Program-made: the position numbers and the translations under genes
The notes under the pieces: model-generated
The model's database searches: none
What the model saw: the letters and a program-made list of their open reading frames with translations, nothing else
Told to the model about the DNA's origin: nothing
In this document: piece by piece, positions 41,684 through 49,859 of the stretch
How the letters are laid out: every line of letters begins with the position of its first letter
How positions within the stretch are numbered: position 1 is the stretch's first letter
Source: Methylocystis echinoides
Lineage (GTDB): Bacteria > Pseudomonadota > Alphaproteobacteria > Rhizobiales > Beijerinckiaceae
Length of the DNA: 64,000 nucleotides
NCBI RefSeq assembly: GCF_027923385.1
Contig: NZ_BSEC01000001.1
Span: 4,128,001-4,192,000, forward strand
Direction of reading: 5' to 3'

Positions 41684-42436
41684 ATGAGCCCGATTACCGT
41701 CTGCCTGATCGCCTTCCTGTTCATCTTTTCCGCCGCCGTCGCCGGCATGGTGATAAAGGATAGGCTTCCCGAGCATCTCCTGAGCGATGAGTCGCAGGCC
41801 ATCATCAAGGCGGCGAGAAGCGTCGTCGTCGGCCTTGCGGCGCTGACGCTCGGCCTGCTGATCGCCACAGCGAAATCCTCCTTCGACGCGAAGGAAACCG
41901 AGCTGAAGGACAGCGCGGCGAAAATGATCGCGCTCAATCGCCTGCTCGGCAAATATGGACCCGACTCCGCAAAGGCCCGCACCGCGCTGCGCCAGGTCGC
42001 CCAGAGCGGAATCGGGGTGATCGAAAAGATCGGACGGGAAGGGATGAATCACGAGGTGGCCGGCGGCGAAGGAATTGACAGGCTGCTCACCGAACTCATG
42101 GAGCTGCCCGAGCGCAACCCCGGTCAGGCGTGGATCAAGACGTCCGCCCTCTCGCTGGGCAATGACATTTCCATCTCACGCTGGAAAATCTATCAGGGCT
42201 CGTCGAGCACGGTGTCGCCGCTGTTTCTTTCGGTGCTGGTCTTCTGGTTGATGACGATCTTTTTCAGTCTCGGACTGATCGCGCCGATCAACGCCAGCGT
42301 GATTTGCGCGCTGTTTACGGCGGCGCTGTCGATGACCGGCGCCATTCTTCTCACGCTCGAAATGGATCAACCCTATGGCGGCATGATCCAGATGTCGCCA
42401 GAGCCGCTGAAAATGGCGCTGAAGCAGTTCCGCTAG
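41684..42436 (+). CDS. DUF4239 (bestrophin-like) membrane protein
   Basis: A 250-residue protein. Hydrophobic segments lie near 5-22, 48-66 (SVVVGLAALTLGLLIATAKS), 185-205 and 212-235. The C-terminal signature IAPINASV ... LEMDQPYGGMIQ ... PEPLKMALKQF defines the DUF4239 family. The central soluble part (70-175) contains LKDSAAKMIALNRLLGKYGP, typical of this family. Some relatives are proposed anion channels, unproven. The gene is the first chromosomal gene after attR and is related to the partial gene at the left edge of the window. Confidence 0.85.
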   Translation: MSPITVCLIAFLFIFSAAVAGMVIKDRLPEHLLSDESQAIIKAARSVVVGLAALTLGLLIATAKSSFDAKETELKDSAAKMIALNRLLGKYGPDSAKARTALRQVAQSGIGVIEKIGREGMNHEVAGGEGIDRLLTELMELPERNPGQAWIKTSALSLGNDISISRWKIYQGSSSTVSPLFLSVLVFWLMTIFFSLGLIAPINASVICALFTAALSMTGAILLTLEMDQPYGGMIQMSPEPLKMALKQFR

Positions 42437-42465
42437 AACAGGATGCGATAGACGGCGACGCCGCG

Positions 42466-44940
42466 TCATTCGCAGATGATCGGGCCGATCATGCGTCCGA
42501 CGTCGATGGACCAGGAGAAGCTGGCCCGGCAGGCGTTCATGCCGAGCGTGGCGACAATCTCATCCTCCGGCGAGGGATTTGGAATCCATACGCGGCCGTC
42601 ATAGCCCACGACCAGCGACTCGCCCGATCCCGCGAGCGAGACATGCGTCCCCGCCGGCAGGAAGGCGCCCTTGCCGTCCTTCAGCACCACAATGACGCCC
42701 GCCTGCTGCCTCTTGCCGGCGAAATCGATGGCGACGCCCGCGCCCCGGGCAGGCCGCACCATGCGCTCCGACATCGCGACCGTCCTGTTGACAGGCAGCG
42801 TGGTCACGTCGATCGCCACCCGGTTCTGCTCGAAGGCGCGCAGACCGGGAATGACGAGCGTTCCGAGCATATTTGTCTTGCCGGCGGGGCGATTTTCCGA
42901 GAGCACCTGCACGCCTGGCGCGCCGGCGTTCACCAGCGCGAAGGAGTCGTTGATGTGGTTGCTCAAGCCGACGCCGCCGCCCCAGACGCCGACGACGGCG
43001 CCGTCGGCGTCGGCATAGCCGCCAACTGTGCGGCCCATTTGCGAGACGCCGCCCTCGACGCGCCCATATTCGTGGCGGTAGCCCAGCGACGCCTCGCGGT
43101 AACTTTCGCGCGGCGCCACGCCGGTATTGCGCACACGCCAGCCCCAGGAGCCGGGCTCCAGATCGATCGGGCGGCCCGCGTCGACCATCACGCCGCCCAG
43201 GCCGCGATTCGGCGCGAAGGAGGTCGAAACCGTCGTCTTGCCAAACGGGATGGAGAGGCCGGCGAAGATGCTGCGCTGATCGGGATTGGCGAAATCATAG
43301 GTGAGCGCGACATAGGTGGAAATGTCGTCGAAAAATGTGCGCGAGGCGCCCAGCGACACCATGCGCGAACTCATCGCGCCCGGCCCCTGCTCGATATTCG
43401 CCAGCATCAGATTGAGGGATGTCTTTTCATCGAAGGGCGCCCGGAAGCTGATCGAGAGGCGATCGAGCGCGCGCGGCGGTCGGATCTGCGCGAGCCAGGC
43501 GCCCGTGAAAGGCGTCGGGCCGTAAAGGCCGGCGCCATACGACTGCGCGAACTGAAAGGGCTGGCCATATGCGTTGAAGGTCGGCGCGGTGACCGAGGCG
43601 ATGTCGTTGAAGGTTCCGATGGTGCGCTGTGTGGAGAGCGACAGGGCGACGCCGAACAGACGCGTCTCCAGACTCGCATAAACGAGGCCGCCAAACTCGC
43701 CGCGCCAGGCGCTGCCGCCTGCGGCCAAAGTCGCGACCGCGCGATCGAACAGACGGAGATTGACGCCCGCGCTGGCGTTGGCGAGGCGCGAGGAGGAGGT
43801 CTCGCCATGCGCCTCGAGCGTCATCCAGTCGAGCAGGCCGCCGCGCAGCGAGGCGGAGGCGACGCCCGTGCGTGAATAGGTATCGGACTGAAGCGCGTAA
43901 TACTGCCGCGGCAGGCCGGCCTCGATCGACCAGTCCCACAGGCCGGGCCTGAGTATCTTGCTGCTGACGATGAAGGGCGTCGACGTCTCGATGATGCGGC
44001 CCGAGGCGTCGCGCGCCAGAACGCGCGTCGTGCCATCCCCCGAGATCGGGACCGCGTCGATGCGATAGGGCCCGGCGTCGACAGGCTGGGAAATGGTGAG
44101 ATTGTTGTTGACGTAAACGTCGACGGTCGTCGGCACCGCCGCCGATCCCGTGATCGACGGCAGCGCCGCGGTGACGACGTCGGGACGCAGACCGAACTGA
44201 CGCTGAACCTGCGCGCCGCCAAGCCGCACGGAGCGCGCCCAGGCGGGCCCGGTGGAGATTGTGTCGCCGACGACATAATTGATCATCCGCTCGGTGTCGG
44301 CGTAAGTGTAATTTGTTTCGAGACGCGCCTGCGTGAACCGGCTGACGACGGTCGAGCCGATGATGGCGCCCGATTTCAGCGTGCCATATCTGGAAAACAG
44401 CCGCGCGTCGAAGGTGCCCGAGGCCCCCTGGTAATCGAAGCCGCCATTGCGGAAGTCGCGCATGACGCCCGTGCGCAGATGATAATTCAGCACGCCGCCG
44501 ACGCCGGCCTCGAGCGGCTCGGAGGTCTTCGACTCCTTCTTCTCGCCATAGACCACCTCACCCATCGCCTGCGGCGCAAGCGTGAGGCGCATGCGCTGTC
44601 CCGGCGCATCGTAATCGTATGTAAGCCCGTCGACGGCGTCGAGCGCGATCTCCTCGTCCGGCGCCCCGGAGCCCGGCGCCTTGACGCCAATTTCCGTGAG
44701 TTCCGAGCGCGGCGACGTGAAATTCCCCAGCGCATCGCGACGGAATTTCGCGATGAGATTTTTCGGGCGTCCGTTGACGAATACTTCGAGATGCAGCGCG
44801 TTGGCTTTCGCGACGGTCGACGCAGGCGCTTCCTGCGCCGCGAGGGCGCAGGGCGTCAGAGTCATCAAACCGGCAAGAATGCAGCGCAGCGCAGGCATCC
44901 GAGGCAAAGACGCCTCAGCGTTGCTCCACGGCCTCTGCAT
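42466..44940 (-). CDS. Outer-membrane usher of a chaperone-usher system
   Basis: An 824-residue usher (FimD/PapC family). A signal peptide is followed by an N-terminal chaperone-binding domain (LHLEVFVNGRPKNLIAKFRR), a large beta-barrel, a plug region (PTTVDVYVNNNLTISQPVDA) and C-terminal domains ending in IDVGRMIGPIICE. It lacks about 30-50 residues relative to FimD, as do ushers associated with spore-coat-U subunits (archaic or Csu-like group). It exports and orders pilus subunits. Its start overlaps the end of the chaperone gene by 26 bases. Confidence 0.9.
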   Translation of the reverse strand: MQRPWSNAEASLPRMPALRCILAGLMTLTPCALAAQEAPASTVAKANALHLEVFVNGRPKNLIAKFRRDALGNFTSPRSELTEIGVKAPGSGAPDEEIALDAVDGLTYDYDAPGQRMRLTLAPQAMGEVVYGEKKESKTSEPLEAGVGGVLNYHLRTGVMRDFRNGGFDYQGASGTFDARLFSRYGTLKSGAIIGSTVVSRFTQARLETNYTYADTERMINYVVGDTISTGPAWARSVRLGGAQVQRQFGLRPDVVTAALPSITGSAAVPTTVDVYVNNNLTISQPVDAGPYRIDAVPISGDGTTRVLARDASGRIIETSTPFIVSSKILRPGLWDWSIEAGLPRQYYALQSDTYSRTGVASASLRGGLLDWMTLEAHGETSSSRLANASAGVNLRLFDRAVATLAAGGSAWRGEFGGLVYASLETRLFGVALSLSTQRTIGTFNDIASVTAPTFNAYGQPFQFAQSYGAGLYGPTPFTGAWLAQIRPPRALDRLSISFRAPFDEKTSLNLMLANIEQGPGAMSSRMVSLGASRTFFDDISTYVALTYDFANPDQRSIFAGLSIPFGKTTVSTSFAPNRGLGGVMVDAGRPIDLEPGSWGWRVRNTGVAPRESYREASLGYRHEYGRVEGGVSQMGRTVGGYADADGAVVGVWGGGVGLSNHINDSFALVNAGAPGVQVLSENRPAGKTNMLGTLVIPGLRAFEQNRVAIDVTTLPVNRTVAMSERMVRPARGAGVAIDFAGKRQQAGVIVVLKDGKGAFLPAGTHVSLAGSGESLVVGYDGRVWIPNPSPEDEIVATLGMNACRASFSWSIDVGRMIGPIICE

Positions 44941-45628
44941 CGATGGGCCCCACGTCGCTTTGCGCCGTCACTTTCACGGCGCCGCCCTGAAAGCCCTTGG
45001 CGGGGCGCGACCACTTGGCCTCCGAATGCGCAAGCGCATAGCCGACGAGACCGGCGCCGAAAGAGACGGAGCCCTTGCCTTTCAGCGTCAAGGCGGAAAT
45101 GCGCACGCGCCGGTCGCCATCGTTGCGCAGGGTGACGACGACATTTCCGCCCTCCTTGCGCCAGCCCCAGGAGAGTTGCGGCGACGCGCCGCCCGGCGGC
45201 TCGACGAAGACGGGGATGGAATAACGCATCGCCATCGTGACAGCGTTCGGGCGCTGATCCTGCGGTCCCGGCAGTTCGTCGACGATCACCCGGTAATATT
45301 CGGGCTCCGTCACCGGCGCGTCATCCGTGCGCAGCACGCGCACGGCATAACTCTGCTTGCTGACGAGTTCGGCGGTCGGCGGACTGGCGACGACGCTTTC
45401 AGTCGGCTCCAGCTGCTCCGCGCCGTCGACAAGCCGCCATCTGAACACGCGCACCTGCGCATTGATCGGACGATCGCCCGTGTTTTCGAGATTGATCACG
45501 CCGGAGGCGGCCGGCGGCGTAAGCTCCAGCATCACGGGCGAGGCCTGCAGCGAGGCGCCCCGCGCGGCCGTCGCGGCGACGAGGCCCAGCAGAAGGCCGA
45601 GGGAGCGGGTGTGGTTTGCGTATGTCAT
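44915..45628 (-). CDS. Periplasmic pilus chaperone (PapD-like)
   Basis: A 237-residue protein with a signal peptide (to GASLQA). The G1/A1 strand SPVMLELTPPAASGVINLEN and the family motif QVRVFRWRLVDGAEQLEPTE match the fimbrial chaperones of the Csu/SCPU group. The Arg and Lys that anchor the subunit C-terminus are expected in domain 1 (SYAVRVLR region). It folds subunits by donor-strand complementation. The gene lies between those for the subunit and the usher. Confidence 0.9.
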   Translation of the reverse strand: MTYANHTRSLGLLLGLVAATAARGASLQASPVMLELTPPAASGVINLENTGDRPINAQVRVFRWRLVDGAEQLEPTESVVASPPTAELVSKQSYAVRVLRTDDAPVTEPEYYRVIVDELPGPQDQRPNAVTMAMRYSIPVFVEPPGGASPQLSWGWRKEGGNVVVTLRNDGDRRVRISALTLKGKGSVSFGAGLVGYALAHSEAKWSRPAKGFQGGAVKVTAQSDVGPIDAEAVEQR

Positions 45629-45706
45629 ATTCGGGCCCGGTGAGCGCGCGGATTCAATTGCATGAGAACGAGAGGGCGCCGTTTCGCACGGCGCCCCGGC
45701 GATACT

Positions 45707-46192
45707 TCAGTAATTGACAGTTACGGTGACCGTGTCGCTATAGGTGCCGGCGCCGGGGACGGCCTGCGCGGGCACGCGCCCATAGACGTTGAGGTTCACC
45801 GCGGCGCCCGTGCCTGAGCCGGTAATCATGTTGGGGCTTGCTTCCGTCCACACAGTCGTGCGGGCGGCGTCGGTGTAGAGCGCATAATTGACGGTGGTGG
45901 CGCCGGACGTCATCTTGCGCGCGGCATAGGTCGCGCCAGCGCCAGCGCCTGCGTTCAAGCCGACCGAATAGGCGGTGCCGCTCGAACAGTTGACGCCGAT
46001 CGTCGTCGCCACATCCACATCGGCGGACAGCGAGGACAGCGACCCGAAGTTCAGCGCGCCGCCGGTGACCGTGCAGCTCCCGAGGATGCTCATGGAGACC
46101 GCAAGGTTGGCGGTCGCCGTTGCGGCCACCGCCGGGGCGGCTCCAGCCACGGCCAACCCGGCCGCGAGGGTCAATGTTAAGATACGCTTCAT
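45707..46192 (-). CDS. Spore-coat-U-domain pilin subunit
   Basis: A 161-residue protein. A signal peptide (to APAVAA) precedes a SCPU domain: ANLAVSMSILGSCTVTGGAL, GVNCSSGTAYSVGLNAG and a C-terminal GTYSDTVTVTVNY. Two cysteines (SCTV and NCSSG) form the usual disulfide. The N-terminal alternating hydrophobic residues would be the donor strand. It is the only subunit gene in this locus. It is assembled by the chaperone and usher encoded next. Confidence 0.92.
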   Translation of the reverse strand: MKRILTLTLAAGLAVAGAAPAVAATATANLAVSMSILGSCTVTGGALNFGSLSSLSADVDVATTIGVNCSSGTAYSVGLNAGAGAGATYAARKMTSGATTVNYALYTDAARTTVWTEASPNMITGSGTGAAVNLNVYGRVPAQAVPGAGTYSDTVTVTVNY

Positions 46193-46478
46193 GTGCTCGG
46201 CTCCTGCGAGTTACGATGTCAGAAAATGCATGTTTATAGTTACGCTTTAGCCTTAATTTGACATTAACCCGCTGAAGTTGCAGGGGTTGCTAAACGCAAC
46301 CCACGACTTGAAAAACGCCCTCGCCGGCGCGCGCGACGCATGTAGATGCGCACGCACGTCCGCGTGCCTGCGCGGTGGCCTGTCTGGCGAGATTGAGTGC
46401 CGGGAAGAAGGTCAGGAAAGGGCGCGGCCCAGATGCGCGCGCCCTGGCGTGCGCGCGGACGCATCTGCGCTTTCGCGC

Positions 46479-46757
46479 CTATTCCACCGAAAAATAGAAA
46501 TAGGCCAGCGAGGCCGCGGTCAGCAGCAGCGCGGAAATCGCCGCATAGGCGACGACGACCCGCAGCCGGCGCGGCTCGGGCGCCAGCGCGTCGTTCCGTT
46601 TCACCGCGCGCAGATAAAGCCCCGCGAGAAGAAGCGCGACGCCACACAGATAGAAGGAGATGAGCGCGGTGAGTTGCGCGCTGTAGCTTTCCGCGGCCTG
46701 CGGCGACGGCGCCCCGGTGAACACGGCGACGATGAGTTCACGAAACGAGGCTCTCAT
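46479..46757 (-). CDS. Small two-helix membrane protein
   Basis: A 92-residue protein with two hydrophobic helices (about 26-47, LTALISFYLCGVALLLAGLY, and 68-90, VVVAYAAISALLLTAASLAYF) joined by a basic loop (RAVKRND, RRLR). No family is recognised. The 286 bases upstream, to the pilin gene, hold no gene; they form the promoter side of the pilus operon and include an A/T-rich stretch at 46225-46265. Confidence 0.55.
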   Translation of the reverse strand: MRASFRELIVAVFTGAPSPQAAESYSAQLTALISFYLCGVALLLAGLYLRAVKRNDALAPEPRRLRVVVAYAAISALLLTAASLAYFYFSVE

Positions 46758-46834
46758 CCGCGCCCCCGACCGGCGCGCCTTGCCTTTCCCGCGCCGCGTG
46801 ACAAACTGCGCCCCTCACCACGGGACGTCACGCG

Positions 46835-47239
46835 ATGCGCATGAAGACGAGCCTTTTTCTGATCAGCCTGCTCGCGGGCGTCATCCCCGCGCACGCCGAC
46901 TGGCTGCGCGCCGGGCAGGATGATTTTTCGACGATCTATTACGATCCCGCCACACGCCGCAGCCTTCCCGACGGCCCGATCGAACTGAAAGCCCTCACCG
47001 ACTACGATCCGCAATCGCCGCAAGCCGCCGCCTTCAAACTCTCCGAAAAGGGCCTCTCGGAAATCGAAACGACCGTCTTCGACTGCGCGAAGGGCGCCTA
47101 TCGTTCGCAGGGCGGAAGCTGGTATGCGGGACATATGGCGACAGGCTCCGTCAGAAGCGATTACCCGGCAAAAACGACATGGTCCAAGGTTCCATCCTTT
47201 TATGCGTCGCTGTTCGCAATAACCTGCGCCAGGAACTGA
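46835..47239 (+). CDS. Secreted protein, surface-adhesin-E-like
   Basis: A 134-residue protein. A signal peptide (to AHAD) is followed by WLRAGQDDFSTIYYDPATRR, FKLSEKGLSEIETTVFDCAK and a GGSWYAGHMATG region, then a Cys near the end. Two cysteines (FDC, ITC) probably form a disulfide. The pattern (YDPxTxR ... E ... DC) resembles the 'surface-adhesin protein E-like' family, which occurs in secreted proteins of unknown role. Similarity is modest. Confidence 0.6.
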   Translation: MRMKTSLFLISLLAGVIPAHADWLRAGQDDFSTIYYDPATRRSLPDGPIELKALTDYDPQSPQAAAFKLSEKGLSEIETTVFDCAKGAYRSQGGSWYAGHMATGSVRSDYPAKTTWSKVPSFYASLFAITCARN

Positions 47240-47335
47240 AGCATGTCCCGGTCCGGGTGGATCGGACCGAAGCGCTGACCTTCTGTTTCATCGCGCTCGA
47301 ACCGTTTTCCGCTCCGGCGGAATGCGCTCTAAAGC

Positions 47336-47614
47336 TCAGTCGATGAACCGCCCGACCGCGCCGGAGAAACTGAAACCGGCGTCGATGACGTACCAGGCGC
47401 CGATCAGCGCCAGGCCGAGATAGGCGAAACGTCCGGCGTAGGGAATGAGCGTCACGAGAAAGACGCCGATCAGCGCCGCCCACCAGGGAATCTGGAACCA
47501 GCGCTGAAGCGTCACCACGCTCAGCGGGATGGCGAGGATTGAAAACACGAGGAACGCCCAGCCCAGTGTCAGGCCGAGCGGCTTTTGCAGCGATTGTGGA
47601 ATCCTGTCGAGCAT
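47336..47614 (-). CDS. Small membrane protein
   Basis: A 92-residue protein with two or three hydrophobic stretches (LGLTLGWAFLVFSILAIPLS, PWWAALIGVFLVTLIPYAG, FAYLGLALIGAWYVIDAG). A polar N-terminus contains two prolines. No family is recognised. Just upstream of its stop a relative of the dispersed repeat lies between it and the previous gene. Confidence 0.55.
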   Translation of the reverse strand: MLDRIPQSLQKPLGLTLGWAFLVFSILAIPLSVVTLQRWFQIPWWAALIGVFLVTLIPYAGRFAYLGLALIGAWYVIDAGFSFSGAVGRFID

Positions 47615-47841
47615 TTTCTTGCGCCTTTTTTTCCGTCGTCACTCTACGCCGCGCGAAAGGCGCGGCAAAGCACCTGCCTTCGCCGCGGCGCGGTGAAATG
47701 TCGCCAATCAGCCGCGGAAAAATCTTCGCAAAAGCGCGGGAGATTCGTTCAGCCTGTTTGAAATGGCGCCCCGAAGGTAACCTTTGGCCAAGCCAGAGCC
47801 GCTAATTTCTCACCTCATGACTGTCGTCGTCGTGAGCATTT

Positions 47842-48450
47842 ATGGTCAACATCGGTTCCGGAATGAGCGCTGACAATTCCACTCAGGTCCAGAGCGCACG
47901 CGTGCGTCTTTCTCTCGAAGGCCGTTACATGCTCGTCGGGTCGACCGACGAACACACCTGCACGGCGATCGAAATGTCGCCCGCAGACGTCGCGCTGCGC
48001 GCGCCCGTCTCCGCCCCGCCGGGCGCGAAAGTCGTGCTTTATCTCAAGCAACTCGGCCGGTTCGCCGGCCCCATCCTGCGCACGACCGATTTCGGCTTCG
48101 AGATGCAGCTGGAGCTGACCCCCCAACGCAGCGACAAGCTCGCCACGCAACTCGCGTGGCTGGCGGATCGCCAGGCGCATGCGTCCGACAAGCGCAATGG
48201 CGATCGCATCGTCCCGCTGACGGACATCACGATCCTGCGTCTGCCGCGCGGACGCGAATGCGTCGCGCGCGTGCGCAGCTTCTCGCACGCCGGCGCGGAG
48301 ATCCTCACCGACCATCCTATCGCGGTGGGGGAGGAAATCGTCATCGGCAGGACGCCCGCGAGGGTGGTGCGTCTCGCGAGCGATGGCGTCGGCTGCGAAT
48401 TCCTGCGGCATTTCCAGCCGGGCGAACTCGACGAGACGACGCGGCTGTAG
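47842..48450 (+). CDS. PilZ-domain protein
   Basis: A 202-residue protein. The N-terminal 90 residues are PilZ-like: ARVRLSLEGRYMLVGSTDEH, then CTAIEMSPADVALRAPVSAP, in place of the usual RxxxR and D/NxSxxG. The second half (DRIVPLTDITILRLPRGREC ... ARVRSFSHAGAEIL) repeats the pattern, so it may be a tandem PilZ. The c-di-GMP motif is degenerate in both copies (no clear RxxxR), so binding is doubtful. Start at 47842 or 47863 (MSADNST). Confidence 0.7.
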   Translation: MVNIGSGMSADNSTQVQSARVRLSLEGRYMLVGSTDEHTCTAIEMSPADVALRAPVSAPPGAKVVLYLKQLGRFAGPILRTTDFGFEMQLELTPQRSDKLATQLAWLADRQAHASDKRNGDRIVPLTDITILRLPRGRECVARVRSFSHAGAEILTDHPIAVGEEIVIGRTPARVVRLASDGVGCEFLRHFQPGELDETTRL

Positions 48451-48501
48451 CGCCCTGCGCTGTCCCCGCCCCGCCAGTGGGAAAGCGGGGCGACGGCGCC
48501 T

Positions 48502-48891
48502 CTACGGCCGCGGCGTCATCCAGGCGACGATGGCGCCGCCGGGTTCGGCCAGCACCGCCATGCGGCCAACGCCCGCAATGTCGAAAGCCGGCTTGCAAAT
48601 TCGCGCGCCCGCCGCCGACGCCTTCTGCAAACGCGCGTCGATATCGTCCACGGCGATATAGGTCAGCCAATGCTCGGGGGCGCCGGCGAAAGCGTCGCCC
48701 GTCATCTCGAACATGCCGCCGACGCGCGCCGCGCCGGACAGGATGATCCAATAGGTCATGTCCGGCGTCGGCATGGCCTCGAAGCGCCAGCCCAGCGTTT
48801 GCGTATAGCATTGCTGAGCGCGCGCCACATCGTGGACGTTCAGCTCGCTCCAGCAGACGACGCCATGCGTCGGTTGCGCTTCACTGGGCAT
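48502..48891 (-). CDS. VOC-family (glyoxalase-fold) protein
   Basis: A 129-residue protein of the vicinal oxygen chelate fold: VCWSELNVHDVARAQQCYTQ, LGWRFEAMPTPDMTYWI, then HWLTYIAVDDIDARLQKASA and a last AVLAEPGGAIVAW. Metal ligands of glyoxalases are only partly kept (E in WSEL, E in LAEP). It may be a dioxygenase, isomerase or resistance protein. The substrate is unknown. It follows the SDR gene by 80 bases. Confidence 0.82.
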   Translation of the reverse strand: MPSEAQPTHGVVCWSELNVHDVARAQQCYTQTLGWRFEAMPTPDMTYWIILSGAARVGGMFEMTGDAFAGAPEHWLTYIAVDDIDARLQKASAAGARICKPAFDIAGVGRMAVLAEPGGAIVAWMTPRP

Positions 48892-48971
48892 ATCCGCCTC
48901 CTTGCCGCTTCACGCACGCAGTCTACCATCGGCGCCTCTCCTGTCGATTGCGCCTTGCGCAGGAGGGGCCG

Positions 48972-49859
48972 TCAGCGCGACGCGGCGAGCCTGGCGCGAA
49001 TGGCGTCGAAGCCAAGGCGGCGCGCCACCAGCCAATCCATGAGGCGCGGCGGGATCAGCCGCTGGGCGTAATGGCTCAGGGCGCGATTCCCCAGTGCGAG
49101 AATGCGCAAGGGCGGACGCGGCGCCGTCAGCGCGCGGTAGACCGCCTGCGCCACATGTTCGGGCCCGACGGCGGCGCGACCCTGCGTCACCGCCCATTTC
49201 TGCACGCGACGCGCGGCCGGGCCATAGATCGTTTCGTCAAAAGCGGCGAAGGCGCCGTCCTCGGCCTTGTCCCATATCGGCGTGGAAATCATGCCGGGCT
49301 CAATGACGATCACCCTGATCCCATAGGCCGTCAGCTCCCGCCGCAGAGCGTCCGACATGCCTTCGAGCGCGAACTTCGATGCGTTGTAGGGGCCAAAGAA
49401 AGGCTGTGCGATCTTCCCCGCCACCGAGCTCATGTTGACGATCCGGCCGGGCGGCCCGCCCTGCGGATCGCGCGCGCCGAGCAGCGGCGCGAAAGCCTGC
49501 GTCACCTGCATCACGCCGATGACATTTACCTCGAGCTGGCGGCGGAAGTCGTCGATCGGCACATGCAGCAGCGGCCCCGGCACGGCGATCCCGGCATTAT
49601 TGACGAGGCCCGCGAGCGTTCGGCCCTGAAGCCAGGCCGCGACCTCCTGCGCCGCGCGCGCGACGGCCGCCGCATCGGTGACGTCGAAGAAGAGCGGCGC
49701 GACATCATCGCCGAACTGCGCCTTGAGACGCTCGGCGTCGGCCGCCTTGCGCACCGAGCCAAAGACAAAGTAGCCCGCGTCGACCAGGAGCCTGACGCAG
49801 GCCTCGCCGATGCCCGTCGAGGCGCCTGTGACGACCACCGCCTTTTTCGCCTCGCTCAT
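48972..49859 (-). CDS. Short-chain dehydrogenase/reductase
   Basis: A 295-residue classical SDR. The NAD(P) site is TGASTGIG (near residue 11), NNAG near 87, the catalytic Ser in NMSSVAG and the YNASK motif (Tyr/Lys). An added C-terminal 40 residues carry basic residues (RLIPPRLMDWLVARRLGF). The start ATG overlaps the stop of the ThiE-amidase gene (ATGA), so it is read from the thiamine operon. A role in thiamine synthesis is not implied. The substrate is unknown. Confidence 0.9.
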   Translation of the reverse strand: MSEAKKAVVVTGASTGIGEACVRLLVDAGYFVFGSVRKAADAERLKAQFGDDVAPLFFDVTDAAAVARAAQEVAAWLQGRTLAGLVNNAGIAVPGPLLHVPIDDFRRQLEVNVIGVMQVTQAFAPLLGARDPQGGPPGRIVNMSSVAGKIAQPFFGPYNASKFALEGMSDALRRELTAYGIRVIVIEPGMISTPIWDKAEDGAFAAFDETIYGPAARRVQKWAVTQGRAAVGPEHVAQAVYRALTAPRPPLRILALGNRALSHYAQRLIPPRLMDWLVARRLGFDAIRARLAASR

